5,202 nt of DNA from Ramlibacter sp. Its GTDB lineage: Bacteria; Pseudomonadota; Gammaproteobacteria; Burkholderiales; Burkholderiaceae. Shown here in pieces: positions 4,627 through 5,202 of the stretch (within the stretch, counting starts at the first letter, position 1; the number at the start of each line of letters is the position of its first letter). The translations under genes and the position numbers were made by a program. The notes under the pieces were generated by a model. It worked only from the letters and a program-made list of their open reading frames with translations. It did no database searches and was not told the origin of the DNA. The stretch lies in contig JACMQP010000329.1 of the NCBI GenBank assembly GCA_014376915.1, forward strand, positions 1-5,202, read 5' to 3'.

Positions 4627-5202
4627 ATGCTTGACCGACTGACCTCCCTCTTTCGCACGCCCAAACCCGCCGCACCTGCCGCCAATCCACCGCAGTACTA
4701 CAGCCAGTTCGGCGGACTCTGGGTCGACCGGCTCGACGCGGGGGATGTGCTGGCATCAAAGGTGGCGCATGACTCCAAGGCCGCCGCGCTGAAGGACAAG
4801 CTGGCATTCTTCATCAAGAACGGCTACGTCATCCTCGAGCAGGCCGTTGCGCACGATGCCATCGATGCCTACCAGCGCGACCTGCAAGGCGCGACCAGGG
4901 GCGGCAGCCCATTGCAGGCCAGCGTGCCGGTCGCCGGCCCCCAGGACAAGAGTGTCGTCCCGCTGGAAGAGGCGGACATCAACAAGCCGCTGACCAAGGT
5001 CCTCGATACCTACGTGCATTTGAAGTCTGCCCACCGCCTGATCTATTCCCGCCCGATCGTGGATTTCCTCAAGCTGGTGTTCGAGGAGAACATCCTGGCG
5101 TTCCAGGGCCTGCACTTCGAACGCGGATCCACCCAGGCGGTGCACCAGGACACCGCCTACGTGGTGCTGGAGCAACCGATGGCCCTGTGCGCGAGCTGGA
5201 TC
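4627..5202 (+). CDS. Phytanoyl-CoA dioxygenase (PhyH) family protein, N-terminal part (runs off right edge)
   Basis: 192 codons are open from the ATG (MLDRLTSLFRTPKPAAPAAN) to the end of the window. After a Pro/Ala-rich N-terminus, YYSQFGGLWVDR (24-35) leads into LAFFIKNGYVILEQAV (59-74), the typical first helix-strand of PhyH-type Fe(II)/2-oxoglutarate dioxygenases. GLHFERGSTQAVHQDTAYV (161-179) contains the HxD iron-binding pair H173 and D175. The distal His and the 2-oxoglutarate-binding Arg lie past the edge and cannot be checked. Such enzymes hydroxylate small molecules or lipids, and many bacterial members act on unknown substrates. No clear ribosome binding site precedes the ATG (the leader is C/A rich). 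Codon use looks native. Family assignment is good; substrate is unknown. Confidence 0.88.
   Translation, partial: MLDRLTSLFRTPKPAAPAANPPQYYSQFGGLWVDRLDAGDVLASKVAHDSKAAALKDKLAFFIKNGYVILEQAVAHDAIDAYQRDLQGATRGGSPLQASVPVAGPQDKSVVPLEEADINKPLTKVLDTYVHLKSAHRLIYSRPIVDFLKLVFEENILAFQGLHFERGSTQAVHQDTAYVVLEQPMALCASWI

Noticed and set aside
4756..5175. 139-codon minus-strand frame at the right edge
   Set aside because: It is antisense to the PhyH-like gene, which has the HxD motif and family pattern; the minus frame shows no motif.

Overview
This window comes from a high-GC chromosome. Codon use rich in G/C at third positions, and the look of the proteins (OsmC, AraC/cupin and MFS variants), suggest a betaproteobacterium, probably Burkholderiales. 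That placement rests on family resemblance only. There are no rRNA or tRNA genes, CRISPR arrays, or insertion sequences with transposase.

Layout: (1) 1-854, minus strand: the N-terminal part of an MFS exporter that runs off the left edge. It appears to lack two membrane helices compared with its family. (2) 855-927: a short divergent spacer. (3) 928-1143, plus strand: the first ~60 residues of an NTF2/SnoaL-like protein, cut off where the next gene begins. (4) 1109-1939, minus strand: an intact class I SAM-dependent methyltransferase. (5) 2001-2567, minus strand: an intact OsmC-family protein with both catalytic cysteines, probably cotranscribed with the methyltransferase. (6) 2568-2767: a structured divergent control region with a near-perfect 15-bp direct repeat placed around a 29-bp dyad, plus a candidate promoter in each direction. 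(7) 2768-3301, plus strand: a second, divergent OsmC-like protein that keeps the first cysteine but has Ser where the second should be. (8) 3301-4296, plus strand: an AraC-family regulator with a cupin sensor domain, its start overlapping the stop of the second osmC gene. (9) 4297-4626: a region without an intact gene that holds what looks like the 3' coding tail of an unidentified gene (about 4322-4537) and a short leader. (10) 4627-5202, plus strand: the N-terminal part of a phytanoyl-CoA dioxygenase (PhyH) family protein that runs off the right edge.

How the genes may work together: the centre (1109-4296) reads as one compact module. Two divergent transcription units, osmC-methyltransferase to the left and osmC-araC to the right, share one control region, and the AraC protein is the obvious candidate to bind it. 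OsmC proteins reduce organic hydroperoxides using cysteine chemistry. A small-molecule methyltransferase beside them suggests detoxification of, or response to, an electrophile or peroxide, but the signal is unknown. The module is bounded on both sides by broken genes (the truncated NTF2-like gene and the orphan 3' tail), which suggests it replaced or was inserted into older sequence. This is the most interesting structural point in the window. No clearly new system is demonstrated.
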